Part shown: positions 1-8,555 of the stretch, one piece after another | Numbering within the stretch: the first letter of the stretch is position 1 | How the letters are laid out: every line of letters begins with the position of its first letter | Assembly: GCA_963782965.1 (NCBI GenBank) | Contig: CAWALV010000002.1 | Span: 248,001-312,000, forward strand | Length of the DNA: 64,000 nt | Reading direction: 5' to 3' | Source of the DNA: CAWALV01 sp963782965 | Lineage (GTDB): Bacteria; Actinomycetota; Actinomycetes; Acidothermales; Acidothermaceae | Translations under genes and position numbers: made by a program | The notes under the pieces: model-generated | What the model was told of the DNA's origin: nothing | Seen by the model: only the letters and a program-made list of their open reading frames with translations | Databases searched by the model: none

Positions 1-252
1 CTCGCCCGCACCGACCTGCTCGACTGCCACACCCACGCAAAGAGCTGGGAATTGCTCCGCAGCACGCGAATGCCCGCCGTCCGCGTCGAATTCGGCTACC
101 TGACGAACCCCCATGACGCCGCGAGGCTCGGCGAGCCCGCGTTTCGCGACAACCTCGCCGAAGCTGTCGTCGTAGCGATGCAGCGGCTCTACATCGCCAG
201 CGACCCGCTTGCGTCGACGCGTTCCATCCAGCTCGCCGACGCCTACGCCTGA
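1..252 (+). CDS. N-acetylmuramoyl-L-alanine amidase (CwlM-like), C-terminal end
   Basis: The reading frame is open from base 1, so the gene begins outside the window and only the last 83 residues are seen. They contain the end of an Amidase_3 (zinc amidase) fold: AVRVEFGYLTNPHDAARL, where the Glu corresponds to the conserved acidic residue before the G-[YF]-L-[ST]-N motif, followed by the helix that closes the domain. In mycobacteria the gene at this spot next to parAB is cwlM, which regulates peptidoglycan precursor synthesis rather than cleaving wall. Position and sequence style support that family. Whether this copy is catalytic cannot be judged, because the zinc ligands lie upstream of the window. 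Confidence 0.85.
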   Translation, partial: LARTDLLDCHTHAKSWELLRSTRMPAVRVEFGYLTNPHDAARLGEPAFRDNLAEAVVVAMQRLYIASDPLASTRSIQLADAYA

Positions 253-263
253 ACGGCCGAGGC

Positions 264-881
264 TCACACCGGGCGCAACGCGCCTTCCGGGGTGACCGAC
301 CCGAGCAGCCGTTCCAGCGCCCCCTCGACGTCTTCCTTCCACGACAACGCCGTCTTCAGATCGAGTCGCAACCGCGGATACCGCGGATGCGGCCGCACGG
401 TCTTGAAGCCGAGTGCGAGCAAGAAGTCGGTCGGCAGCACGCACGCCGGCATCTCCCACCGACTGTCGCCAAATGCCTCGACCGCCTTGACGCCGCGACG
501 GGTGAGGTCTTTGGCCACCGACTGCAGCAGAATGCGACCCAACCCGCCGCCGACGAACTCGGGTAACACGTGGGCGGTCATCAACAAAACGGCGTCCGGG
601 CTGACCGGGCTCGTCGGGAAGGCAACCGATCGCGGTACGTACGCCGGCGGCGCGTAAAGCACGTAGCCCGCGGTCGCGCCGTCGACCTGGATCAGCTTCC
701 CGCAGCTGCCCCACTCCAGCAGCATGCCGGAGACCCAGGCTTCCTTTTCCAGCGCCGGGTCGCCGACCTCGTCGGCGCGAGCGCGGCTCACCGGGTCGAG
801 CTCCCAGAACACGCAGCGACGACACCTGGGCGGCAGGTCGTCGAGGTTGTCCAGGGTGAGGTTGACGACGCGGCGCGACAT
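264..881 (-). CDS. GNAT family N-acetyltransferase
   Basis: The protein has 205 residues from the ATG at 881; the reading frame continues further upstream, but that part is Arg-rich and not protein-like. It starts MSRRVVNLTLDNLDDLPPRCRRCVFWELDP, with the CxxCxFWE signature of a GNAT subfamily found next to parB in Streptomyces-type genomes. The acetyl-CoA-binding region is visible as LPEFVGGGLGRILLQSVAKDL (the R/Q-x-x-G-x-G/A-type loop) around residues 110-130. The substrate is unknown. It converges with the amidase gene, ending 12 bases from its stop, and diverges from the aminotransferase at 1109. Confidence 0.8.
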   Translation of the reverse strand: MSRRVVNLTLDNLDDLPPRCRRCVFWELDPVSRARADEVGDPALEKEAWVSGMLLEWGSCGKLIQVDGATAGYVLYAPPAYVPRSVAFPTSPVSPDAVLLMTAHVLPEFVGGGLGRILLQSVAKDLTRRGVKAVEAFGDSRWEMPACVLPTDFLLALGFKTVRPHPRYPRLRLDLKTALSWKEDVEGALERLLGSVTPEGALRPV

Positions 882-1108
882 CACGGCTCCAGGACGGCGG
901 AACTCACGGGCACGTACATCGGCATGGTAGGCGGGATATCGCCTCGTTTCGAGCCCTTCCGGCGCCCGGCCGGGGCCGCCCGCCTCAGGGCGGTGCGTGT
1001 AATTCGCGCCGGCTCGGGCCGACCGTGACGGTAGCCTGAGACCTCGGCGATTTCGTCGTGCAGCTTCGTTTCTATGCACGCCACGAAGGGCGCGCAGGAG
1101 GATTCCAG

Positions 1109-2377
1109 GTGGACATGTCAGCCGGGTCGCGTCTCGACCCCTACGTCGACCGTTACGCCGCGCGCACGCACGGCATGACCACCTCCGAGATCCGAGCACT
1201 CTTCGCCGTCGCAAACCGGCCCGAGATCATCAGCATGGGCGGAGGCTCCCCGTGCGTGAGCGCGTTGCCACTCGACGTCCTCGGTGAGATGACGGCCCGG
1301 TTGATCACCGAACAAGGCGCGCGTGCGCTGCAGTACATGGGCGGTCAGGGCGACGAGCGACTCCGCGAGCTCATCTGCGGAGTGATGGCGCTGGAAGGCA
1401 TCTCGGCTTCCGCCGATGACGTCGTCGTCACGGTCGGCTCGCAGCAGGCCCTCGACGTCGTGTCGCGAATCTTTCTCGACCCGGGCGACGTCGTGATCGC
1501 CGAAGCGCCGTCCTACGTCGGGGCGCTCGGTGTCTTCACGCAGTACCAGGCCGATGTGGTCCACGTGCAGATGGACGACGCCGGGCTGGTGCCGGCCGCG
1601 CTGGAAGCCGCGATCGCGCGGGTCGCCGCTGAGGGCCGGCGGGCGAAGTTCCTTTACACTGTGCCGAACTATCACAACCCCGCGGGCCTGACCCTGATCG
1701 AGGAGCGGCGCGACCAGATTCTCGACATCTGCTCCCGCGCGGGGTTGCTGGTCCTCGAGGACAATCCCTACGGGCTACTGGGTTTCGACGGGCCGCCGCT
1801 GCCCGCGCTGCGCTCGCGTACCGCGGAAGGCGTCATCTACCTCGGGTCGTTCTCCAAGACGTTCGCCGCCGGCGTGCGGGTCGGTTGGGTGCTCGCGCCG
1901 CCGGGCGTGAAGGAGAAACTGGTGCTCGCCAGCGAGGCAACCACGTTGTGCCCCGTCGCGCTGTCGCAGTACGTCGTCGCTGAGTTCCTCGCCAACCACC
2001 CGTGGCAAGACCAGGTGAAGGTGTTCCGTGAGTTGTATCGCGCCCGGCGCGATGCGTGTCTCGATGCGCTCGCCGCGTCGTTCCCGGCCGGCTCGTCGTG
2101 GACCCATCCGACCGGCGGGTTCTACGTCTGGGTGACATTGCCGGAGGGTCTCGACTCCAAAGCGATGCTGCCGCGCGCTATTCAAGGTCGCGTCGCGTAC
2201 GTGCCCGGCGTCGGCTTCTACTCCGACGGCCAGGGCACGCGCAACCTTCGGCTGTGTTACAGCCTGCCCGAGCCCGACCGCATCCGCGAAGGCGTTCGCC
2301 GGCTCGCCGCCGTCCTCGACGAAGAACTCGAAATCGCGACGACGTTCGGTGAGGCTCCCGCCGGAGGCGAATCGTGA
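1109..2377 (+). CDS. PLP-dependent aminotransferase, class I/II (LysN-like)
   Basis: This is a 422-residue fold-type I aminotransferase. GTG at 1109 is chosen because AGGAGG sits at 1096-1101, seven bases upstream; ATG at 1115 is the alternative. Visible motifs are ISMGGGSPCVSALP near the N-terminus, VGSQQALDVVSRIFLDPGD (cofactor phosphate region), YTVPNYHNPAGLTL, and YLGSFSKTFAAGVRVGW, whose Lys should form the Schiff base with PLP. Family members act on 2-aminoadipate, branched or aromatic amino acids, so the substrate is open. Its stop overlaps the next start (GTGA), so it is co-translated with the D-Ala-D-Ala ligase-like gene. That suggests a shared role in amino-acid or peptidoglycan precursor supply. 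Confidence 0.85.
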   Translation: MDMSAGSRLDPYVDRYAARTHGMTTSEIRALFAVANRPEIISMGGGSPCVSALPLDVLGEMTARLITEQGARALQYMGGQGDERLRELICGVMALEGISASADDVVVTVGSQQALDVVSRIFLDPGDVVIAEAPSYVGALGVFTQYQADVVHVQMDDAGLVPAALEAAIARVAAEGRRAKFLYTVPNYHNPAGLTLIEERRDQILDICSRAGLLVLEDNPYGLLGFDGPPLPALRSRTAEGVIYLGSFSKTFAAGVRVGWVLAPPGVKEKLVLASEATTLCPVALSQYVVAEFLANHPWQDQVKVFRELYRARRDACLDALAASFPAGSSWTHPTGGFYVWVTLPEGLDSKAMLPRAIQGRVAYVPGVGFYSDGQGTRNLRLCYSLPEPDRIREGVRRLAAVLDEELEIATTFGEAPAGGES

Positions 2378-3420
2378 GCGACCTCGGCCACGTCCTCGTC
2401 CTCGCCGGCGGCGCATCCTTCGAGCGCGAGGTCTCCTTGTCGTCGGGACGCCGGGTGGCTGACGCACTCGCGGCCCTCGGCGTCGAAGTAAGTCTTGTCG
2501 ACGTCGACGGGCAACTGTTGAAACGCCTGGTCGACGATCCACCGGCAGCTGTTTTCCTTGCGGTGCACGGAGTAGAAGGCGAGGACGGCGCGTTGCGCGA
2601 CGTTCTCGACCTCGGTGGTGTGCCCTACGTAGGCGCGACCGGCGCGGCCGCGCGCTTGGCGTTCGACAAGCCGGTGGCAAAGGCGATCGTGGCCCGAGCC
2701 GGGCTGCGCACGCCCGCATCGGTGGCGCTTCAGCACGCGGCGTTTCGCGATTTGGGCGGCGCCGCTCTGCTGGCCCGGGTGGTCGACCGCCTCGGCCTGC
2801 CGCTGGTGGTCAAGCCCGCGCGAGGCGGTTCTGCGCTCGGCGTGACCGTGGTGCGCGATGCGGCCGAACTCCCGCACGCGATGGTGACCTGCTACTCCTA
2901 CGACAGCGTGGCGTTGCTGGAGCGGTTCGTCGAGGGCGTCGAGCTTGCCGTGAGCGTCGTCGACGACTGCGCCGTCCCCGACTCGACGGGAGCAGCGACC
3001 GGCTCGACCGCTTCGGCGCCGGGCTCGTCGGCTGCTGTTCCCGGCGGGCCGTTCGCGCTCCCGGCAGTGGAGATCATGGCACTGAGCGGGGTGTTCGACT
3101 ACGCCGCGCGCTACACCGCGGGCATGACCGAGTACCACGTCCCGGCCAGGCTCGCTCCGGAGCTGCTCACCGCGGCCTGCGAGGCGGCAATGACCGCGCA
3201 TCGCGCTCTTGGTTTGCGTGATTTGTCCCGTACTGACCTGATTGTCACGAAGGACGGGGCGATCGAGTACCTCGAGACGAACGTCGCGCCGGGCATGACG
3301 TCGACCAGCTTGTTGCCGCTGGCGGCCGCAGCCGCCGATCTCGACCTCGGCACGCTGTGCCGTGACTTGCTCGCGCAGGCCGCGGCTCGCGGCAGTTCGC
3401 GCCCTGGCTCCCCGGTCTAG
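2374..3420 (+). CDS. D-alanine--D-alanine ligase-like ATP-grasp enzyme
   Basis: The 348-residue protein starts at a GTG overlapping the stop of the aminotransferase. N-terminal VLVLAGGASFEREVSLSSGR matches the Ddl substrate loop (GG.S.E.EVSL.SG), followed by AVFLAVHGVEGEDGALRDVLDLGGVPYVG and the ATP-grasp segment LPLVVKPARGGSALGVTVV. The C-terminal LETNVAPGMTSTSLLPLAA corresponds to the metal-binding E-x-N and the Ddl signature N..PGMT..S. Such enzymes join two D-Ala residues for peptidoglycan. This may be an accessory Ddl, since actinobacteria usually keep the housekeeping ddl elsewhere. A low-complexity Ser/Thr/Ala/Gly stretch at about residues 205-230 looks inserted. The stop shares bases with the parB stop on the other strand (CTAG). 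Confidence 0.85.
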   Translation: MSDLGHVLVLAGGASFEREVSLSSGRRVADALAALGVEVSLVDVDGQLLKRLVDDPPAAVFLAVHGVEGEDGALRDVLDLGGVPYVGATGAAARLAFDKPVAKAIVARAGLRTPASVALQHAAFRDLGGAALLARVVDRLGLPLVVKPARGGSALGVTVVRDAAELPHAMVTCYSYDSVALLERFVEGVELAVSVVDDCAVPDSTGAATGSTASAPGSSAAVPGGPFALPAVEIMALSGVFDYAARYTAGMTEYHVPARLAPELLTAACEAAMTAHRALGLRDLSRTDLIVTKDGAIEYLETNVAPGMTSTSLLPLAAAAADLDLGTLCRDLLAQAAARGSSRPGSPV

Positions 3421-4532
3421 CGCTCCGGCCCGTCCTCGCCCGAGTCAGCGACCGAATCGGCGACCGAGCGATCGGCCGTGCGCTCGGCCGAGCCGCCGAG
3501 CGATCCGCTGAACGACCCCGATACCGACGGCGCCATCGCGGACACGATGCGCTCCAGGTCGTCGACCGAACCGAACTCGATCGTGATCTTCCCGCGGTGG
3601 CGCCCCAAGTCCACCCGAACCCGGGTCTCGAAGTGGTCGGAAAGGCCCGCTGCCAGGTCGGTCAACGCCGGGGCGTGGACCCGCGGCCCGCGGTGCGCTC
3701 GGCGGCGTGAGGTGCTCTCGCCCACCGCGACGAGTTCCTCGACCGCGCGTACGGACAGGCCTTCGGCGACGATGCGCTGCGCCAGTCGCTCCTGCTCCTG
3801 CGCGTCGTCGAGACCGAGCAACGCGCGGGCGTGCCCAGCAGACAACACTCCGGCCGCCACCTTGCGCTGCACGGCAGCCGGCAGGTTGAGCAACCGGATC
3901 GTGTTCGTGACCTGCGAGCGCGACCGCCCGAGCCGTTTGGCGAGTTCGTCGTGGGTGGCACCGAACTCCTCGAGCAGTTGCGCATAGGCGGCGCCTTCCT
4001 CGAGCGGGTTCAGCTGCTCGCGGTGCAGGTTCTCCAGGAGGGCGTCGCGCAGCATCGCGTCGTCCCCGGTGTCTCGCACGATCGCAGGGATCGTGGCGAA
4101 CCCAGCTTGCTGCGCCGCCCGCCAACGCCGCTCACCCATGACGAGCTCGTGACCGCCCGCCACTTCGCGGACGACGACCGGCTGCAAGAACCCGACCTCG
4201 CGCAGAGAGTGAGCGAGCTCATCGAGCGCGGCCTCGTCGAAGATTTGCCGCGGCTGCTTGGGATTGGGGCGAATGGAGGCAACCGCGATCTCGGCGAATC
4301 GAGCGCCGGGAACCGGCACCATCTGAGCGTCGGCATCGGTAGCCGCGGCCGCACCTCCGATGGCGTCCGAGCTCGCGCCCGCCGGCGGCACCGATCGCGC
4401 AGACTCGTCGGACTGTCGCGGGGTGGCCGCGTGCTGATCGGAAGAAGCCGGCGGGGCAGCGGGAGCGAGCGGTCCGGTCGGAATCAGCGCTCCCAAGCCC
4501 TTGCCCAGACCGCCGCGTCGAGTGGTCACCAC
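3417..4532 (-). CDS. parB: Chromosome partitioning protein ParB
   Basis: This 371-residue CTP-dependent clamp loads at parS and with ParA segregates origins. It opens with TRRGGLGKGLGALIP (residues 4-18), the conserved ParA-contact motif of actinobacterial ParB. Next come a poorly conserved linker, the N-domain with KQPRQIF and the GERRWRA box (133-139, CTP/CDP binding), a helix-turn-helix at about 193-215 (DELAKRLGRSRSQVTNTIRLL) that reads parS, and a C-terminal dimerisation domain. Starts are GTG GTG at 4532/4529; the first overlaps the parA stop by seven bases, so the two are coupled. Two consensus parS sites lie just upstream, within parA. A Ser-rich repetitive tail is present. Confidence 0.97.
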   Translation of the reverse strand: MVTTRRGGLGKGLGALIPTGPLAPAAPPASSDQHAATPRQSDESARSVPPAGASSDAIGGAAAATDADAQMVPVPGARFAEIAVASIRPNPKQPRQIFDEAALDELAHSLREVGFLQPVVVREVAGGHELVMGERRWRAAQQAGFATIPAIVRDTGDDAMLRDALLENLHREQLNPLEEGAAYAQLLEEFGATHDELAKRLGRSRSQVTNTIRLLNLPAAVQRKVAAGVLSAGHARALLGLDDAQEQERLAQRIVAEGLSVRAVEELVAVGESTSRRRAHRGPRVHAPALTDLAAGLSDHFETRVRVDLGRHRGKITIEFGSVDDLERIVSAMAPSVSGSFSGSLGGSAERTADRSVADSVADSGEDGPER

Positions 4533-5572
4533 CGCTCGTCCTCCTTCTCCGTGCTGGCGGTAGGCGCGGTAGACGCGTCACGCGCGGCGATCTCTCGGGC
4601 AGCATCCAGATAACACAGCGCACCGGGTGAGCCGGGGTCGTAGGTCATGACGGTCTGGCCGTAACTCGGCGCTTCGGACACCCGCACGCTTCGTGGAATG
4701 ACGGTCCGCAGGACGACATCACCGAAATGGGCCCGCACGTCGTCGGCCACCTGGGAGGCGAGCCGGGTCCGCGCGTCGTACATGGTCAAGACGATCGTCG
4801 AGACGTGCAGGCCGGGGTTGAGGTGCGAGCGGACGAGTTCGATGTTGCGGAGCAGCTGCCCCAATCCCTCCAGCGCGTAGTACTCGCACTGGATCGGGAT
4901 CAGCACCTCTTCAGCCGCGACCAAGGCGTTCACCGTGAGCAACCCGAGCGATGGCGGGCAGTCGATGAGCACGTAGTCCAGTGCCGGATCCGCGTCGCTC
5001 AACGCTCGCTGCAGCCGGGACTCGCGCGCGACCAGCGATACGAGCTCGATCTCGGCGCCTGCCAGGTCGATCGTCGCCGGGACGCAGGTGAGGCCCGGCA
5101 GGTCCTGGACGTCGACGACCACGTCGCCGAGCGTCTTGCCTTCGATGAGGACGTCGTACACCGAAGGGATCTCGGAGTGATGGTCGATGCCGAGTGCGGT
5201 CGAAGCGTTGCCCTGGGGGTCGAGGTCAATGACGAGCACCCGCAGCCCGTGCAGCGCCATCGCTGCGGCGATGTTCACGGCTGTGGTGGTCTTGCCGACG
5301 CCGCCCTTCTGGTTCGCGACGGCCATCACCCGGCATTTCGGCGGCTTGGCCAGCAGGTCGCCGGCCCGGCCGAGCACTCGCAGCGCGCTTTCCGCTTCCC
5401 GGGCGATCGGAGTGTCGTCGTGGTCGCCGGTTTCTCCGGTGCCCGATGTTTCACGTGAAACCGACGCTGCCTCGGATGTTTCACGTGAAACACCATCGGC
5501 CCAGCTGTCCTGACCCACCCGGACTTCCCTCTCTTGCTTGCGTAGCCGCTCCCCGGCTGTGCCGCGGAGCAC
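4526..5572 (-). CDS. parA: Chromosome partitioning ATPase ParA
   Basis: The protein has 348 residues. A Walker-type deviant P-loop, KGGVGKTTT, lies at 89-97, with VLVIDLDPQGNAST (switch I) and YVLIDCPPSLGLLTVNAL (Walker B/switch II) following. It forms the ATP-dependent DNA-bound gradient or polar partner that pulls ParB-parS complexes. The first ~80 residues are a non-conserved extension. Within it the pentapeptide VSRET occurs twice (28-32 and 38-42), because two parS sites are built into the coding sequence here. GTG at 5572 lies seven bases from the rsmG stop; a later in-frame GTG (residue 19) is also possible, so the exact start is uncertain. Confidence 0.95.
   Translation of the reverse strand: MLRGTAGERLRKQEREVRVGQDSWADGVSRETSEAASVSRETSGTGETGDHDDTPIAREAESALRVLGRAGDLLAKPPKCRVMAVANQKGGVGKTTTAVNIAAAMALHGLRVLVIDLDPQGNASTALGIDHHSEIPSVYDVLIEGKTLGDVVVDVQDLPGLTCVPATIDLAGAEIELVSLVARESRLQRALSDADPALDYVLIDCPPSLGLLTVNALVAAEEVLIPIQCEYYALEGLGQLLRNIELVRSHLNPGLHVSTIVLTMYDARTRLASQVADDVRAHFGDVVLRTVIPRSVRVSEAPSYGQTVMTYDPGSPGALCYLDAAREIAARDASTAPTASTEKEDERW
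5447..5462. promoter_or_regulatory. parS site 1 (ParB-binding)
   Basis: The sequence TGTTTCACGTGAAACC matches the bacterial parS consensus TGTTTCACGTGAAACA at 15 of 16 positions and is a near-perfect palindrome. It lies inside the 5' coding part of parA. Confidence 0.93.
5477..5492. promoter_or_regulatory. parS site 2 (ParB-binding)
   Basis: TGTTTCACGTGAAACA is a perfect 16-bp palindromic parS consensus, 30 bp from site 1, which is close to three helical turns. It also lies inside parA. Confidence 0.96.
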
Positions 5573-5578
5573 GTCAGC

Positions 5579-6397
5579 CTAGACCAAGCCCTGCCGTCTG
5601 CGAGAGCCCCCAGCCCTGATGATGTGGAGGATCGTCGCCAGCGGTGGCGCGTCGAGATCGTTGCTCTGTGTGGCGGGAGTCTCGGTGCTGTCAGGGCGGT
5701 CCACCCAGGCACCCAGCCGCCACTCCATCTCGCATCGCAGGTACACCCCGCGGTCCGCTCCCGCCTCGGGCTCGTGCCCGGCAAGCGCCGGATAGGCGGC
5801 AAGGATGCGCGCACCGGGAGCGAAGCCCGCCTTCTGCACCGTCACTGCGAACTCGGCAAACTCACGCGGGGCTGACGCGCCTTTGAGCGCGAACAACGAG
5901 CCGCCGGGGCGCAGCAGCGGCGCTGCCCAGGCGGCCAGCCGGTCGATCGGTGCGACCGCCCGCGCTGTTGCGACGTCCGCGCGCCCGACCGCGGCCGCCG
6001 TCGACGCGCTCTCGGCCCGCCCGTGCACAACGGTCACGGCGGTGAGGCCCAGGTCGTCGAGCACCTCGCGCAGGAAGGTCACCCGCCGCTGCATGCTCTC
6101 GATGAGAACGAGGCGCAGGTCCGAACGCAGGATTGCGAGCACGATGCCGGGCAGCCCGGCGCCTGATCCGATGTCAACAACGCTCGCACCCTGCGGCGGT
6201 AGCGGCGCCAGGGCTGCGCAGTTGAGCAGGTGTCGCGACCAAAGCCGACCCGGTTCGTGCGGTCCGACCAGCCCGCGCTCCACCCCGGCGCCGGCCAACC
6301 AGCCGCCGAACCGCGTCGCCAGCGGCAGGGAGTCACCGAACAAGGCGCTCGCCAGTTCGAGGCTGTCGGTCGGCGGTGGAAGCGAAGCCGACGGCAC
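5579..6397 (-). CDS. rsmG: 16S rRNA (guanine(527)-N7)-methyltransferase RsmG
   Basis: The gene encodes 272 residues. It carries the GidB/RsmG signature: RHLLNC (55-60), the SAM-binding loop VVDIGSGAGLPGIVLAI (GSGAGLPG 77-84), LIESMQRRVTFLREV, and ATARAVAPIDRLAAWAAPLLRPGGSLFALKG. It methylates G527 of 16S rRNA; loss in other bacteria gives low-level streptomycin resistance. GTG is the start. It sits between jag and parA in the standard actinobacterial order. The C-terminal ~60 residues after the catalytic domain are longer than in many homologues and not conserved. Confidence 0.95.
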   Translation of the reverse strand: MPSASLPPPTDSLELASALFGDSLPLATRFGGWLAGAGVERGLVGPHEPGRLWSRHLLNCAALAPLPPQGASVVDIGSGAGLPGIVLAILRSDLRLVLIESMQRRVTFLREVLDDLGLTAVTVVHGRAESASTAAAVGRADVATARAVAPIDRLAAWAAPLLRPGGSLFALKGASAPREFAEFAVTVQKAGFAPGARILAAYPALAGHEPEAGADRGVYLRCEMEWRLGAWVDRPDSTETPATQSNDLDAPPLATILHIIRAGGSRRRQGLV

Positions 6398-6425
6398 GGT
6401 TTCGGCTCCTCGCGCCTCTCCCGCC

Positions 6426-7166
6426 CTACTCCTCGGGAGCGTCGTTGTTCTCCTGCGCCACGACTGCGGATGCTGCGGGCCGCCCTGCTCGGGCAGCGTC
6501 AGGCAGGACGACGACGCGCCGCTCGGGCTCGACGCCTTCCGACTCGCTGCGCAGCCCGGCCGCTGCGACGGCGTCGTGCACTACTTTGCGCTCGAATGAG
6601 GTCATTGGGTTGAGCCGTACCGGTTCGCCGGTCTCTGCCGCCTGGTCGGCCGCTTTGCGGCCGAGCTCGGACAACTCGGCACGCCGACGAGCCCGGTAGC
6701 CACCGATGTCCAGCATCAAGCGAGTGCGGGCGCCGGTCTCGCGCGTGACGGCCAACCGGGTCAGCTCCTGAAGCGCGTCGAGCACCATGCCGCCTCGACC
6801 CACCAGATGCCGCAGCTCCGCCCCGACCACCGAGACGAGCGCGCGATCACGTTCGACGTCCATATCGATGTCGCCGTCGGCGTCGATGATGTCGAGTAGG
6901 CCCTCGAGGTAGTCGGCCGCGATCTCACCCTCGCGCTCGAGCAATTCGGCCAACCCGACGTGGCCCTCGTCGGCGTCATCCGTATCGGCGTCATCGGAAT
7001 CGGCGTCATCCGAGGACTCCTCGCCGTCCTCGTCCGTCTCGCCGTCCTCATCAGCGGCGCCGTCGTCGGCCTCGAACACGGCATCCGACTCGTCGGTCGT
7101 GCCCCGCGCGTCGTCCATGTCGTCGGAGTTCCCGGGCTCGGGAGTGTCGTCAGTCGTGCTGGCCAC
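6426..7166 (-). CDS. jag: Jag/KhpB-type R3H and KH domain RNA-binding protein
   Basis: The 246-residue protein starts at GTG 7166, chosen because AGGAGG precedes it by a short spacer; the frame runs further upstream without conservation. The first ~75 residues are an acidic, repetitive Asp/Glu/Ser/Thr tail (for example ADSDDADTDDADEG). It is followed by a KH domain with VVGAELRHLVGRGGMVLDALQELTRLAV, and an R3H domain with LNPMTSFERKVVHDAVAAAGLRSESEG. Jag/KhpB proteins bind RNA and are linked to cell-wall and division control. Their genes lie next to yidC, as here. Confidence 0.92.
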   Translation of the reverse strand: MASTTDDTPEPGNSDDMDDARGTTDESDAVFEADDGAADEDGETDEDGEESSDDADSDDADTDDADEGHVGLAELLEREGEIAADYLEGLLDIIDADGDIDMDVERDRALVSVVGAELRHLVGRGGMVLDALQELTRLAVTRETGARTRLMLDIGGYRARRRAELSELGRKAADQAAETGEPVRLNPMTSFERKVVHDAVAAAGLRSESEGVEPERRVVVLPDAARAGRPAASAVVAQENNDAPEE

Positions 7167-7260
7167 CGAAGTGCCTCCTGTAGAACGGGTCTGCCAAATC
7201 TCGGGAACGCGTCGGCACTGGGCCGGGCGGTGGACCGCAATGCGATCCGGGTTTGCATTC

Positions 7261-8244
7261 TCAGCGCGGCGTGTTCGGCCGCTGCGTGCGTGGTCCACTT
7301 CGCTTCGTCCGCGCCGATCGCGCCGGTTGCTGGCGACGGATCACGACGGGCGGAGGTGGGGGCGGCGGCGGCCCTTTCTTGCCCGGACGCCGGCCAGTGC
7401 CCCCGCCGTCGTCCTTCTTGCCCCCGGCGCCGCCGCCGCTTGCGGCGGTCGCGACGATCGGCATGGCTCTGATGACGTAGTGCTGCTGCCCCAACGACCA
7501 CGCGTTGCTGGTGACCCAGTAAATAAGCACGCCCATTTGGAAGTTCAGGCCGAACAGCGCGAACATCGGTGGCAACACGTACAGCATGATTTTCTGTTGC
7601 TGCGCCATCGGATTGCCCTGCGTCGCAGCGTTGCGCGCCATCAACTGCCGCTGCGTCATGAACGTAGTGCTCGCCATCACGATGATGGCGACCACTGTGA
7701 CGATGCGCACGGTGTCGACACTCGCCTCGAAGAGCGGTGCCCTCGAGGCCGTGCCGAAGCCGAGGGCGAGGGGCACGCCAAAGACCTTCGCGTGACCCGC
7801 ACTCTGCAGCAGATTCGGCGTCCAGCCGTACTCCGCGTGGAAGGACGCGGGCGGCGTGCCTCCGCCGTACTTGGAGATATATCGCAGCACGTGGAAGAGC
7901 GCATAGAACACCGGCGCCTGCGCCACCAACGGCAAGCAGCCCATATAGGGGTTGACGCCGTGTTCTTTGTAGAGGGCCATCATCTCGGTGCCGAGGCGTT
8001 CGCGATCGCCCTTGTACTTCGTCTGCAGCTCTTTCATCTTCGGCGACAGCTCAGACATCGCACGCTGCGACTTGATCTGCTTGACGAAGAGCGGGAAGAG
8101 CAGGATCCGGACGATGATCGTCAGGACGAAGACCGACAAGCCCCACGTCGTCCCGCTGCTCTTGCCGAAGAGCGGTGACAACGCGGAGTGCAGCGCGAGC
8201 ACGACCTGGGTGACGATGTCGTACAGCCAGTTCAGTGGATGCAC
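7261..8244 (-). CDS. yidC: Membrane protein insertase YidC
   Basis: This is a 327-residue YidC/Oxa1/Alb3 insertase. GTG at 8244 is chosen: GGGAG lies seven bases upstream and the product begins VHPLNWLYDIVTQVVLALH, the normal start of actinobacterial YidC. Five hydrophobic segments are visible, including WGLSVFVLTIIVRILLFPLFVKQ, whose Arg is the conserved positive residue of the insertion groove, and FGLNFQMGVLIYWVTSNAWSLGQQ near the end. The C-terminus is a Pro/Lys/Arg-rich tail that could contact ribosomes. It overlaps yidD by 13 bases. Confidence 0.95.
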   Translation of the reverse strand: MHPLNWLYDIVTQVVLALHSALSPLFGKSSGTTWGLSVFVLTIIVRILLFPLFVKQIKSQRAMSELSPKMKELQTKYKGDRERLGTEMMALYKEHGVNPYMGCLPLVAQAPVFYALFHVLRYISKYGGGTPPASFHAEYGWTPNLLQSAGHAKVFGVPLALGFGTASRAPLFEASVDTVRIVTVVAIIVMASTTFMTQRQLMARNAATQGNPMAQQQKIMLYVLPPMFALFGLNFQMGVLIYWVTSNAWSLGQQHYVIRAMPIVATAASGGGAGGKKDDGGGTGRRPGKKGPPPPPPPPVVIRRQQPARSARTKRSGPRTQRPNTPR

Positions 8245-8555
8245 GGCTTGGCTCCCGTTGTGCTCGCGGCCGCCGACGCGGCGGGTGTGCTCGTGCCGGA
8301 CGGCTTGCGCGGCGGCACCGGGTCGACTCCGCCGGGGTGCCATGGGTGGCAGCGGGAAATGCGCCGCACCGCGAGCCACGAACCTCTGGCCGCCCCGTGC
8401 TCACGAAGCGCGCCCACCGCATACGCGCTGCAGCTCGGCGCGAAGCGGCAGCGCGGCGCGAGGAGCGGACTCACGAATCGGCGGTATGCCTCGACGGCGG
8501 CGATAAGCGCTTTGCTGACGAGCCCGGCGTGCCCGGTCTCAGGCGGTTGCGTCAC
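8232..8555 (-). CDS. yidD: Membrane protein insertion efficiency factor YidD
   Basis: The product is a small 107-residue protein. The family core, AYRRFVSPLLAPRCRFAPSCSAYAVGALREHG followed by RRISRCHPWHPGGVDPVP, contains the Cys residues and the CHP-x2-GGxDPVP ending typical of YidD. It assists YidC-dependent membrane insertion. Its GTG start overlaps the rnpA stop (GTGA), and its end overlaps the yidC start. The last ~25 residues are a non-conserved tail. Confidence 0.93.
   Translation of the reverse strand: MTQPPETGHAGLVSKALIAAVEAYRRFVSPLLAPRCRFAPSCSAYAVGALREHGAARGSWLAVRRISRCHPWHPGGVDPVPPRKPSGTSTPAASAAASTTGAKPCIH

Noticed and set aside
264..1214. Longer GNAT protein start at 1214
   Set aside because: The extra 111 residues are Arg-rich, overlap the divergent aminotransferase gene and look like antisense translation. 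ATG 881 gives the family-typical start.
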